From: Syngnathus acus
Taxonomy: Eukaryota > Chordata > Actinopteri > Syngnathiformes > Syngnathidae
Direction of reading: 5' to 3'
Assembly (NCBI RefSeq): GCF_901709675.1
Contig: NC_051097.1
Coordinates: forward strand, 7,478,039 to 7,542,038
Length of the DNA stretch: 64,000 nt
Shown here: piece by piece, positions 49,181 through 60,850 of the stretch
How the letters are laid out: the number at the start of each line of letters is the position of its first letter
Position numbering within the stretch: position 1 is the stretch's first letter
Program-made: the position numbers and the translations under genes
Notes under the pieces: model-generated
The model's input: the letters and a program-made list of their open reading frames with translations, nothing else
Told to the model about the DNA's origin: nothing
The model's database searches: none

Positions 49181-51673
49181 ATTAAAGTGTTTTGACTTTC
49201 AAGTGTGGTCAGGGTAAGAATTCAACTCTTAAGGCCCCACTGTGCACGCTTTCCTTTCCCCTAACTCCTTCCAGACAAACCTCCCTTGTTTCTTTGCAAA
49301 AAACAGCAGGAATGAAGACCTAGCTTCAGTTCCCACACCTCTTCCTGTTGCCATCTTGTTGCTACAATGCAAACAGCGTGCGTCTCAGTTTCATTGACAT
49401 TAGCGCAACACTTAAGTGCAGTAACCTAATCTTCCCACCACCCCCCGGCTTGCTTTCCCCTCTGAAACAGAAGGGTCTCAACCTTCGCCAGCGGGCTGGG
49501 AGGGAAGAAGGGCGTTACCGGAGCATTTTACAGCATTATATAGCGCAGTACCCACAGGCCTCAGGGTCATATAGATAAGGTTCTCTTCCAACCCCCAACA
49601 CAGGGGTGGCGAATTCAAAACCGCACTTATTATCGGCCAAAATGCTTTCTTAAGTTTAATTATAGGTTTGTGTCAGAGGAGGAAGGCCGTTAAGCCCCGT
49701 TGAGTCTCGGTGCGCTGATGTGTGGCATGTGGAAAGACAAAATAACAAATGCGCTGTATTCTTCTTCTCTCGTTACAGTCGACGTGGCAGAAGTTAGCCA
49801 CCCGCTATGCCACGTCGCATTTTGGAGAAGAAAAAAAATTCAGTCTCTTTTTGTGTAATATCCTGGTCTATCTCCCAGTTAGTGCTTTGCTGTCTGTGCA
49901 ATGCCTCAATAAAAAATGTTGACGCATCAGGCAGTTGGATAAAACGAGCATATTACCGTTTTGATGACGTCTTTCACGCAGCTACTGTACATGGTTTGTT
50001 GTCGAAAAAGTGCTGTAAACGCAAGTGTGCCGATCCTGATTTGTGTGTTGTGCGCATACAGTGTGTTTATCCTTCCGCCAGGCACAAGCATTCTCCCTCA
50101 TTGTGCTCTAAGTAGCCCACTGGGGAGGAAGACGAGGGAGATTAGCCATGTTTCCTGTAGCTTTGATGTTAAGTCCTCGGGGGTTAGCGATGTTACCGTC
50201 GCCTTCATCGTAGCGTATTACATCCCGGCGTGCGGAGGCGGGAGACTCCAGTCGCTTGACTTGAATCGAGTCGGACTTAAGTCGATAATTTTAGGGATCG
50301 GCGCTTGCTTGGGTTGAACTTATTTGCCGACCAAATTTCATTTCAATCGACGTAAATTGCAGTTTATTTTTATTTTGTAATTGTATCGTTGCCATGAACT
50401 CCAAGTATGCTGCATTTATTTTTCCATCTTTCTTTTATGACAGCATTGCTTCCTTTCTGAGTGAGTCCATATTGATGCGAGTGGATTGGAGCAGATGGCG
50501 CATTGTGTGTTCTTGCTTCTTGGCAGTCCGACCCGACAGGATATTGAGATGAGAGAGGAGCAGCTTGCTTTATTTATTCTCAAATTTGTGCTGCCCGTAT
50601 TTGTCGCCTGGTGTATTAGACCGGATGACGAGACGGATTATGTCGTGTCGCTAATTGGTCAACGAGAGGTAGAAATCATTTAATCACAAGGTTCAGCTGA
50701 TTTCATGAAATGTTTTTTAAACCCGTTTAACTGAGACAGATGCAGGAATTGGTTCTCAATCGATCTATGTAAATAATTAATGGTGACCACCACCACCAAG
50801 CGTTCACAATTTCTCACATTATGAATGCTGATTGTTACACAAATATCAGTATGCAATCCAAAATGAGGTAGAAATACACTATAAATGAACTCCAAAAGGC
50901 ATCAACAAAAATTAGGCTGTGTTGAAATACAGTAGTACTCCCTTTTTCAAATTTAATCCACCTCAAACTAAGTGTACCGTCATCAAGTGGTCACTAGTGG
51001 AATTACACTGGATGTAAATGAGCGTTAGAAAATGTATATTAACTGCACCAAATAAATGCTTTGCCTGCCAGCAGCATTTTATGGAGATGTTCAGGCTATT
51101 CTGAACACGCACTTTTCCAGAAATATTAACCACAAAACGCTTTGAAGCCGAAATGAGTGAAAGTTACTTAGACGAGTCGCATTTAGGTCAAAGTGTCTGC
51201 TGCATTAGCGGAAGGACAAGCGGTAGTTTGGGGACTTTTCTTGTATGAGGGGCTAAACGCGGCATTAATCACCGTAATGTTGCTCCAGTCAGCCCGTCGC
51301 TGCTTCTCTGCATAATATCCTAAAGTGAACAGCACGTCGGCATGCTAATTTATGGACTGCCGGCAGGGCTGCGTTGAAAGAGGGGAAACACCTCATCAGC
51401 CCCAAATGTGCCAGAATGGGTTTGAAGGGGAAACACTGAAAATGAATGGCACCGCAAGCTAAAGACAGTAAACAAGTTGCCCTAGCTGTTGACTGAAATT
51501 TTAGGCCATTTCTCATTGTCTCACAGTTGAATTTATGTGGCTGCAAAACACAGACTGAAATTGGAAAACTGAGAACCAAATAAAAGCTAACAACGAGCAA
51601 CTGGACAAGACACGAGTGGCTGAGGGAGCCGATTGGTCAACACACGGAACCGGGCTGATGCGAACATGTGGAA
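49181..51673. other. Non-coding stretch
   Basis: No exon is supported. Two overlapping plus frames at 49807-50317 (102 and 118 codons) are cysteine-, serine- and isoleucine-rich with no domain or splice pair. The rest is ordinary intergenic sequence. Confidence 0.45.
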
Positions 51674-51773
51674 TTTTTATTTTATTTTATTGTTTTATTA
51701 TTTTATATTATATATTATATTATTCTATATTATATTATTTTATATTATATATTATATTATATTATTTTATTCA
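51674..51773 (+). repeat. TTTTATTA/TATTATA-type A/T microsatellite
   Basis: About 100 bases composed of TTTTA, TATTA and TATA words with one C. Three overlapping frames read it as repeated Ile/Leu/Tyr and are artefacts. Confidence 0.9.
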
Positions 51774-54104
51774 AGAAGAACCCGCTTGTCTTTTTGCTAT
51801 CCTTCAGATCAGCTGAACCAGCAACAAGAGCAGCAAGCGGCACCTCCCCTCAACGCGATGACAATCATCGTCCCGACCCACGTGCGGCGCCGCGCTCCAT
51901 CTTCAAGCCACAAACCGACGAGGACGAAGTAGATTTAAAGAGGACGGACTTGGAATATTCCCGAGGAAATTGACAGTGGAGGCAAAATAATGACAATCTG
52001 ATGGAGTCTTATCCTTCTTCACATCAGTGCTGGGGAACTTTATCATACTTTCACACGCATTCAGATTGGTTAAGGTGTGATGAAATGGTTTTGTGAAGGT
52101 GACATTGCAGAAAGCATCAACGCCAGCCGGTAGAGGAAATGAGGACAAAGTTGCAATGTTTTAACTCACTCGGATTTTTATTAGGGATGGGATAGTATTT
52201 CTTATATGGGACAGTTTTTTTTTTTTCTCCCCAATTTAAAACCGTTCCCAGGTGTTTTAATCTCTCAAGTTTTTCCAAATGCTTTTTTTGTGTGCAAATC
52301 TTTCCAGTGATAAGATGGTTATGAATAACTTTTGGAATTTTGACCCAAAAGGGGTGTGTAGACTTTTCAAATCCATAATAAAAGACTACTTCAAAATAAT
52401 CAATTATCGACAATTAATACTACACAAATAACATTATTCGAGGACTAGCCAAACAAGCTAACGGCAGCGATTTGTGACGAAACTTTTGCTCTAGCGAGTC
52501 CTTGTCTGATCTGTGATGTGTAAAGCATGATGCCGTTTAACTGTGGCGCTGTCAAAAAAAGTCGATATAATATGATATAAGGCCAGAAGACCGCGCCACA
52601 AATCATGTCGCGTTCAAGGACGCGTCAGCTCCGGAGGCAGTCCATCACCAACGCGGCGACTTTTCCACGCGCAACTATTTGGAATAATTTACCCGGGCTG
52701 AGTGTACAGTGTATGAATCCATGCCAAGTGCTTAACAGACGTCCGATGATGCATTGCGTCGCGCTGCCCACCAAAGCTCTATAAAATCATTTACCGCACT
52801 GTAAATCTCTTTAATAGATGAAAAAGTGGGTGAGGGAGGGGGCGGGAAAAAAATAAATAAATCAATGCTAAAAACAAATACAAATTGACGACACGCACAC
52901 ATGGTGTACTCACTTTAGTTATGCGCGGATATAATTATACATTAACATAAAAGCTTTAAAAGCTTCAGGCCACTTTGTAACTTTAGAAAAGATAAATTTG
53001 ATAATAAATTGTGATGTAAATTTAACATTTTTTTCCTATTTTTTTTTTAACTAAGCTAATAAGTTATCAAGTACGTCTCGCATAAAACATAATGCACTGG
53101 TAAAATATGTCGGTGTAAATACTCTACGTTGCTGCCGGGATAAAACTTGCACGACGACTATAAATGTGGCTGGAGGAGAGCAAAGACACTTTTCTCCAAA
53201 ATTGTTCTGGCTGCTGCATGTGTACAGTAAACTATGAAAAGAATTTATGTCACGTCCTGGTGAACTTTTCAAGCACTTTCATCCACTCGGAAGGCTTCAT
53301 TCCTCTCGTTGCATTCCAAGGAGCGCTGGACCTTTGGATGGCTCCACAAACCTCATCCGGGAGCGCAACCAAGACAGCGGCGGGGTCAAAATCCCCCTAA
53401 TCGGATTTTTTCCTTTTTTTATTTTTTTTGGTGGCCAATTGTTATAATAAAGCCGCATCCCTCCCGATCGGGCCAATTTTACAGCACGCCAGCTTCATCT
53501 GTGTGAGCTCAGCGTCTAATGCTTCATCGTTATCAGGACTTTTTGAGCCCAATGTGGCGGAGAACCTCAGAGATGTCGCAGTGTGAGGTCCGCGCTAAGC
53601 TAATGCGGCTTAGCAGGAGACTGCAGATAGCGCATGGCTGGTCATTTCAGAAACAACAACTATGCGCTTCCGTGTTTACTTGGGGAAGATAAAGTGTAAT
53701 TACGAGTGAGAAAAAAACAAGATGCGCGATGAGATGACATTTCTTTGAAGTGTGCAAAGAAGATAAAAACTTAATAGGTTTCACTTTGAGAAACTTTGCA
53801 ATTTGGCTTTAAGCTTCTACTTCTTGGGCTTTAATCGTCACGGTGGGTTCAAATCAAGCGGCGGTTTTCAATTGAATTGAGTACAATTTCCGACAAAATG
53901 ACAAACGTGACCTGACTTAACATGGAATAATTCTTCCTAAAAAGGCTTCAAGCTAATAGTTGAAGTTTACTGTCCAACAAAACATAAAACAAAGATACAT
54001 TGTGTATTTAAATACAACCAAACACTAGCCCACTAGCTTCATGCTAACATATAATGGGTAACACCATTGACATGCTAATGTTTAGCATAGAAAGTCACGA
54101 TTTT
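51774..54104. other. Non-coding stretch
   Basis: No exon is supported. There is a T12 run near 52217-52228 and A/T-rich sequence at 52975-53050. The overlapping plus frames at 53164-53506 lack domains. Confidence 0.45.
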
Positions 54105-54210
54105 AGAATCCTTCAAGCAACGGCTATTTGAACACAAATTGAGACTAACACTACTAGAGCGACGCAATAATCGGAAATATTCATGGGCATATATTCTCTT
54201 TATGCAAAAA
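54105..54210 (-). repeat. Dispersed repeat, copy on minus strand
   Basis: On the minus strand: TGCATAAAGAGAATATATG (degenerate core), then TAGTAGTGTTAGTCTCAAT, then TGTGTTCAAATAGCCGTTGC and TTGAAGGATTCTAAAA. It shares the 3' half closely with the copies at 42383 and 40012. Confidence 0.65.
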
Positions 54211-54772
54211 TCTGGATGATTCCAACAGGTTAGACAGATGTTTTGGGACATGTGGGTGGTTATAACTACGTTAGCTTCAGTGAAAGCTTGTACTCCTCTT
54301 GTAAGACTTAGAACAAGATTTTTTTGGGGAGTGGGTCTATATAACATCACAGCAAGGGAAGTGCAGCAGAAGGCGCAGAACACAGTACATGAACGAGGAG
54401 GAGCACCTCATTATTTGGCTCTCGAGCTTATTAACACCTGCGAGCATGCCAAAAAAAAAACAAAAAAATTTTCAGACAGTTTTCACAGGTTCTGCGTGGA
54501 GAGAAGCCGTAAATAACTCTGTGTGAAATCATTAGCGTCATTAAACTTTAGGTGCTGTCCCTCAAAAGGAGCTATCGGGTCGACTCTCGCCGACGGGAAA
54601 AGGTCAGAAGGGAGCTGCTTTGAGAGAGATAAGGCGATTTGTCAGCCCAAAACAATCGGAACGTAACTTCTAAGTAATCATCTGTCTGCCCGTCGGATTA
54701 TCAAGAGACCGGTGGGTTGATTTGATGACTCTTGCTGGGCATCCAAATAATAATGTGGATTTTGATTTCAGT

Positions 54773-54838
54773 GGGGTAGTGGTTAGCCCATCTGGCTCGT
54801 AGAGTTCTGAAGTTTTGGGTTTGAATCCCTCATTAGGT
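54773..54838 (+). mobile_element. tRNA-like SINE head remnant
   Basis: A box-A-like TGGGGTAGTGG at 54772-54782 and a box-B-like GGTTTGAATCC at 54818-54828 are spaced as in a tRNA-derived promoter (one base from GGTTCGAATCC). The intervening GCTCGTAGAGTTCTGAAGTT resembles a common fish SINE or tRNA-like repeat (CTCACAGTTCTGAGGTCCCGG). No cloverleaf or functional tRNA is seen. Confidence 0.55.
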
Positions 54839-55838
54839 GGACCAAAGACATTACGATTGAATCAATCTCAGTCTTTCTTACTGATATTTCTATTACAACG
54901 GCTGGCATAAAATATTGTCCATGGAAGGACAACTAAAACTATTGATCATCGATCAAATCACAGAAGCACAGAGTCAACCGACTCTGTTTACACATTCGAG
55001 ACACCGAAGCATATTGGACGCATTTGTCACTCGCTTGTGGGCATTCGAGAGTGTTGTTACCATGGAAACCCAAGCAGTTATGGCCCATATTTTGCACACA
55101 GTACCTGAGAGTGGATGCATGGTTAGAAAATAACTTTGAAGGGATTATGTAGTTATTTTAGATTAAATTATATAGTTAGATTAGATTGGGTAGCTAGATT
55201 AGATTTGATTGTTAATTAAATCAAATTAAGTTGATAGGTGTTAGAGAGTTAGAAAGTTAGAGAGCCGGGCAAAAATATATTTATTTACCGATTGTTCTTC
55301 AAGTTGTCCTTCTTTGGCCATTCCAGTCCCGGAGCTCAGAACCCTCGTGTTTGACGCACCCTCTGGGCAAATGAAAAAACAAACAAACAAAACTCAGTCG
55401 CTCATACACACAAAATATTAATAGCATCTTCCTGGTCTGTGAAAATATACGAGCGGCTGCCAATTTTGCTTTTCTGTCCATGTTCAACTGCTCCACAACA
55501 GCATAGCATGAAAAAGACAAAGATTATCTCGGACCGTGTTGCCAAAATGTTGTGTAATGTGGTTAAAAATGTGAAGCCACGCCGCTTGGCAAGAGAAAAT
55601 GGCAGCTAAGATAAATACAAGTGCTCAGGGGATTTTGCAAAAAGAGAATAATGGTGACCATCACTACCGGCCAAAAATACTGAGCGGTTAATTCATCTCT
55701 TAGCAGTCCAGTTGTCGGCCAAATTTTCCATTTTCGGTAGTGGGAACTAACAAAGTAAAAATATTTGATAGCTGTATTCAAGTTGATAGGTATTCTGTAT
55801 CTTATTTGAGTATTTTCTGAAAATCACAACACAACACT
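54839..55838. other. Non-coding, with TTAGAT-rich tract 55141-55268
   Basis: The tract 55141-55268 is made of TTAGATTAGATT, TTAATTAAATCAAATTAAG and TTAGAGAGTTAGAAAG words. No exon is supported. Confidence 0.5.
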
Positions 55839-55842
55839 GACA

Positions 55843-55862
55843 GATATATTCTTTATCCTCTG
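55843..55862 (-). repeat. Dispersed repeat core, minus strand
   Basis: On the minus strand CAGAGGATAAAGAATATATC: the core is exact, but the flanks do not align with the fuller copies. Confidence 0.6.
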
Positions 55863-56496
55863 GGAAGAACAATTTCAATGCGACTTATTGAAGAGTTGTG
55901 ACCTACGGACTTCACTTCTATAATAACAAAACATTCCTTCAGAAACACATTCCAACCAATGGTTGAGCTGGCATTTGCTCTAAAGGCATTTCTTAATGTG
56001 TTCTACTGATTGATCGGTCGGGTTGTTAAAGCGTTTTAATGATTAGCATGTCCCCTTTGATTGCTCTGTGCGCCTCCCCCCCAAGCAAATCCACATCTCA
56101 GGTCTAAGGCTCGGGGGTGTCCTTTTTGTCATTGGTGACTCTGACCTCTACCTTCCCCTCTGGCACAGGGTCAATAATTCACAGCAGCAGAACCACACCG
56201 GTGTCCCTCGTGAGCCTCCCAACAACCGGAGAGAGAAAAAAATGAGTCCATTACCATGGCGGTGCCAGTTGATGGATTTCATGCTGGCTACAAAAATGCA
56301 GGTAAAAGAAAAAAAAAAAACCTCAAGGTGACCTTCACAGCAAAGGCATCTTTAGCAGACTCCCATGGGAAAGTATCAAAGGAGGGTTGTCAGATTTGTT
56401 TGCTTTTTGTTGGGTAATGTGTTATACTCAAAACAGCCACAAACTCAGTCGTATGATGATCCTGGATGGACTGCGGCGGTTTCAAACAGCGGCCAA
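55863..56496. other. Non-coding stretch
   Basis: TTGATCGGTCGGGTTG near 55990-56006 resembles the ATTAATCGGTCGGGCC fragment at 1499. No exon is supported. Confidence 0.45.
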
Positions 56497-56560
56497 GTCA
56501 AGTTGAGTTTCTTTATATAGCCCTTAATCAAAAATGGCATTAAAACAGGCCGTCTGTTTT
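56497..56560 (-). mobile_element. Probable L2-type LINE/SINE 3' end
   Basis: On the minus strand the segment ends AAGGGCTATATAAAGAAACT, then CAACTTGACTTG. This is the form of L2-clade 3' ends in fish (GCTATATAAATAAA followed by TTGACT-type repeats). Only the terminal part is recognisable. Confidence 0.4.
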
Positions 56561-57139
56561 GCTCCAACAATGAAGTGCTACCTGCATTACATAACTTGCC
56601 GCCAAACCACTTTCCGATCTTCAAAGACTCTACAATTTACGCTGAATTTATTTTCGGGCTATAGAGATGAGAGAGCAGTCCAATCTCGGGTTGTACAAGG
56701 CCCCCACAGCTCATTCCCAGCGCCCGCCAGTGAGGCGGCATCTGCAGCGCTGAAGGCAAGCATGGCAGCCGGGCAGGATAGCACCAGCCCAAGCTGTTAG
56801 GCCTGCTGTCCCGTAATCCGCTCCAGAGGGGCGGCGCAGTTAAAAGACCCCATGGAAGCCACACTCCGGGTCAAAGGATACGATCAATACATGAGCTCGG
56901 AACATGTGCTCGGTCACAGCCGTTGGCTGCACGATAAATTGTTGTTGTTGTTGTTGCGTGGTAACACAATGCAAAACATGCCAATGTGATGTCCTAAAAG
57001 TAGTACTTTGACAAAAAAACAAATAAAAAGTACAGCTATCCCTTTGTATATTCAAATACCTGAAAAAGTATCAATGTTTTGATGCCAGGTTGCAAACAGC
57101 CAGATATGTCCTGCTGAGTTTTCTTTGAGGCATCCTTTT
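56561..57139. other. Non-coding stretch
   Basis: A (TTG)n of five units lies at 56939-56955. No exon is supported. Confidence 0.45.
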
Positions 57140-57500
57140 GTCTTTGTGCGACGAAGCGTATTCGCCAGGTCGCCGTTGCCAGGAGACCGGCAAAGCCGCC
57201 CGCGTGCGCTTGAGGGACAGGTGAGAGGCGTCGCCAGGACAGGCGGCTTTATCGGGAGGAGGCCTCACTCACCTCGCCGGAACGGTACAACTGCCATTTG
57301 TCTCGACTTCGTCAGCTGCGCTCAGCAGGCGGACGCACTCGAGTGTGCAGCTCCAGTCTGCCGTTTCCTCGGCGCCGCCCGCTCCCGGGAAACGCCAGCC
57401 GGCGAGCCGAGCCGGGCCAGCACGAGTCGGTCACCCTGCGCTCGCTTTTGTTCAAAAAACTAAGCCTCGTTTGCTTGCTTGATTTGGACGCACCCAACTT
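57140..57500 (-). promoter_or_regulatory. CpG-rich block with splice donor: candidate promoter and leader exon
   Basis: The block is clearly CpG-rich compared with its A/T-rich surroundings (57500-57660 is nearly pure A/T). On the minus strand it ends in GGCGAG|GTGAGT at 57273/57272, a strong donor. An ATG in good context (GACAAATGG) lies 25 bases before the donor, at 57297-57295, and would encode MAVVPFRR before the intron in phase 1. This could be a distal leader exon of the gene at 38.9 kb, the start of another minus-strand gene, or only an unmethylated enhancer. A second donor-like CAG|GTGAGA on the plus strand at 57219 weakens a strand call. Confidence 0.35.
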
Positions 57501-60469
57501 TTAAACTTGCCAAATAATTTTACCATCCTAACTGAATATTTATGTTTATGATTTAATTTAAATAATTATTTTGAATAGTTTATTTATTATTATATATTCC
57601 AAAAAATATTTATTTTTATATTTTATTTGAGTTATTTATTATTTTATTTCTTATTTTTCCGTTTCAAGTGACGTGTGATGCAATCGCAAAACAAACACAG
57701 GAGGTTAAGAAACACAACTGTGAAACGTTTATAGCATGCGTAGTATTTTTACAACGTCTTTTATAGCCCATCTGTTGAAAGTACTTCAATTTCCTGATCT
57801 GTATAAATATCCTTAACATGCAATTAAATGTGAGTGCGTAGTTTATAAACATGGATTTTTATTGACTTGTGGTTACATTAAATTAAACCAGAAAAATGGC
57901 AGAAATGTACATTTTAGCCAACCTGTCATGCACCAAAGGCACATACACTATCTTATTAATCACTGGCCCCCGAAAACATCTTTCTCTTCTAATCTTGGAA
58001 TAATTAATGAGGGCTAATTTAAGCATGTGTCTTATGATTCATGAACACATCCATTAATGACACGATAAGCACTCATAATATCCTTGTCTGCGTTTGTCAT
58101 TAATCATAAAAGTCAAGGTCATTTCATGTGCTACCATTCTGACAATGTCAACAATAGTAAGAATGCACAAATGACGGAATGTCAAGATGAAAACGATTTC
58201 TAACGACCTATGAATTGTTTTCATTTTATAACACCCGCCAAGATTGTACTTGATCAACGCAAGATTCATATTAATTTCTCTTGACTTGCATTCTCCATTA
58301 GGCCACTGAGGTGTCTCTAATGAACTTTGGTGTTACGACATTTAAACAGACAGGCCCATTACAGCCTTTCAGAACTTATAAAGGTTCTTCTCAGATATAT
58401 AAATGTCAGCAAACCTTGCCTGAGCTTTTCTCCGAAGCCGCGGATGAAAGGATCCCTGCTGATATTTAAGTGAAGATGATCGACGGCAAGAAAGCGGAAC
58501 CCGACCGGAAAGACAAATGTCAATCACGGAAGTTTTTATACTGATCATTCAGATAATGCACTTAGCTTTGATAACAGAGTCTAAAAACATTTCGTTTTAC
58601 TTCTTGTACTTGAAAGTTTAATACAACCTAACCACGAGATGACGCCAAAGCACTCCTTTTATCAGCGTCAGCCCATTTAAGCTCCTCCCCTCAATTCTAC
58701 CTATTTCCTTGGCAGCAAGAACTCACAAGATGGCGCCAAAGCAAATCTTTACGATTAGACAAGGCTTTGGCGCCAAAGCACTACATAGTGATTGGACATG
58801 CTTTAAAGTGTCTAGCAGAAGCACCTCATCAACTTATTTCCTTAGCACCAAAATATCGGCAAAGTATTACTTTACCTGTCTAGTAGAAGTTACGTACTTC
58901 TACTTGGCAGAGGTAATTAATTAGCTATTTTTAAACACCCCCTCCTCTTCTACGCCACTGACAAGGGCTATAAAGCAAAGTTGAACTCAGCCCGGTGTCA
59001 TTAATCCCGACAGAACCGGAGGCACGACTCTGTTCGCGTTCACAGGCATCCCCAAAAAAAACATGAGGGATGAGTGGAGGGGAGAAGACAAGGAGGCCAA
59101 TTTACGTGTTCGTCCCCCAGCAGCAGCAGCGGCGGCATGAGCAGCAGGACGGGCGGCCACTTAATTCTATGCAAGCGCATCATTATATGCACCATTTGCC
59201 AGATGCTCATTTAACATGCAATAATTAGACACCCCCTCCCAAAAAAAAAAAAAAACAGCAAAGATGAGAAGTGCCTACAAAGCCCCCCCCCCCAAACACA
59301 CACAGTCATTTAACAGAATAATATAGAAGGCAGAAGTTAGGTTTAAAATTTCCACCTGTTTCACACAATCAACCTTTTTTTTTTTTTTTACATTCTTTTT
59401 TTGTGGCGGACATCATATTCTCGTTTTACGTGCGAGTGGCTTTCAATAGGTAACGTTCCACTGTGGGACTTTTATGTTTCATAGCAGAACTGATCCCTCG
59501 TGGCTGAACTGAGTTGCCTCGTTTTAATAGTGTCTATCCATTTCATTTCTTTTCCCGGGGAACTTTTAGCAGTCCATCACACACCGCATGGCTCACGGCG
59601 CCCATTCTCCTGAGCAGGGAGCAGATAATAAACGCAATACACACACACACACCCACACACACACACCCACGTGCATACTGTATATACGGACGGGTCGCGG
59701 TTGTCTGATGGGCCAAAGACGGTGCGGCGCGCTCTGGCAGCCTTGAGAAGCAGATGTTGAATCCTCTCTGCCTTTAAGGAGGTTTTAATGGCGTAATTTA
59801 TGGGCGATATAAAGAGAATCAGGTCATCGTCAGTTCTCAGGCTCCACTGTGAGTGTGTGTGCTAATATGCGAGTCTATTTTGCAGGCAAGGCCAGTTATC
59901 CCTGGAGTCAAAAGCTACCTGAGGAGTTAAATGGCCTGAGGGGACACGATGGGCCACCATGTTTAAAGTGCTTCATTTATGTCCCGAGGAGAGCGCTGAC
60001 GTCGAGAGGCGAAGAGCCTTTAGGCGGCTCGGCGCCACACAGGGGGAACTTCTAAAGAAGCATATGGACGCAACAATCTGACAACTCGGCCTTCTTCTCA
60101 TTTGCATCACACACAGACTGCAGGTTGACTACAAATGAGGGATGGACGTGATAATCGTACAGTAACCTCTGCCTGGCTTGTTTTGCGAGTCATTGGTGGT
60201 GTCCACCATCAGTGTCAGGCTGAGATGATGGAGCCATTTAATAATAGAAAGAACCTTTGTGATATGGCCTCAGCCCTGAGAATGGAAAATTGGCAGTGAC
60301 TGGCTGGATCACTGAACAAACTACCCCAAGCTATAATTTATAGGCAAAGGTGTGTGCGTGTGCAGAAGGTTAATGAAAGCAGAGATTACATTTTAAAGCG
60401 ACGAAAATTAGTAGTCTGTAAAGATGGATTTACAATGTATGGATCTAGAGGCAAAAATTGGAGGCAGCG
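57501..60469. other. Non-coding stretch, includes element-like block 58260-58460
   Basis: A/T low complexity lies at 57510-57660. Positions 58260-58460 are complex, unique sequence with CNE-like texture (CATTCTCCATTAGGCCACTG, TTAAACAGACAGGCCCATTA). CAAGATGGCGCC near 58728 is a YY1-like word. A12-15 and C11 runs lie at 59241-59255 and 59283-59293, and a (CA)n at 59639-59670. No exon is supported. Confidence 0.45.
59639..59670 (+). repeat. (CA)n microsatellite with CCC interruptions
   Basis: AC units interrupted by ACCC near 59652 and 59667. Confidence 0.9.
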
Positions 60470-60850
60470 TAAATGAAAAAAATAATTGCCCCGCGTCCCA
60501 CTCTGCTGCACTGTTTTATGGTGTTCTACAGGGTTCAATTTAAGGGCCCCTGCTGTTTTTATTATTTTGCTGCCTTTGGGTTCCATCTAAATAAAAAAAA
60601 AAACGTGGCATTTTTTTTTCACTCTTATGCAGATGACAGTACTGCATCTCCCGCCAAGCAAAAGGAACACATTCTTCTCAAGGCCACTTTTGTTGCATCT
60701 TGAAATCAAAGCCTGGATAGCATTGAACATCTTGAATTTTAACGAAACAGAGTTGTTAAGGTGGTTTGCTATTTTATGCTTTTCTATCCTTTGTTTTTCT
60801 TTCAGTTGTGGGTGTTTTTAAAGTGCTCTATAAATAATATTGAATTGAAA
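60470..60850 (+). pseudogene. Decayed L2/CR1-type LINE reverse transcriptase fragment with 3' end
   Basis: In broken plus-strand frames the translation shows the reverse-transcriptase landmarks in order: VFYRVQFKGPCCFYYFAAFG (equivalent of GVxQGSxLGPLLFxxYxLPLG), then FHSYADD with the catalytic Y-A-D-D at 60626-60637. After a frameshift come EIKAWIALNILNFNETE (the usual IKxWMxxNFLxLNxxKTE). The sequence then jumps to a 3' tail, GTGCTCTATAAATAATATTG, typical of L2-clade elements. This remnant is well under a tenth of a full element. It has several frameshifts, the residues between the KTE region and the tail are deleted, and the endonuclease is absent. It is long dead, and marks an old insertion in the plus orientation. 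Confidence 0.75.

Noticed and set aside
51616-51973. Three overlapping frames rich in Ile/Leu/Tyr/Phe that look like membrane segments
   Set aside because: They read an A/T microsatellite; the hydrophobicity is a by-product of TTA/ATT/TAT codons.
54773-54838. Possible tRNA gene
   Set aside because: Box-like motifs are present but no acceptor stem or cloverleaf pairs; it fits a tRNA-derived repeat.
58720-58745. YY1-like CAAGATGGCGCC as a promoter element
   Set aside because: Single short word in A/T-leaning DNA with no CpG island or exon nearby.
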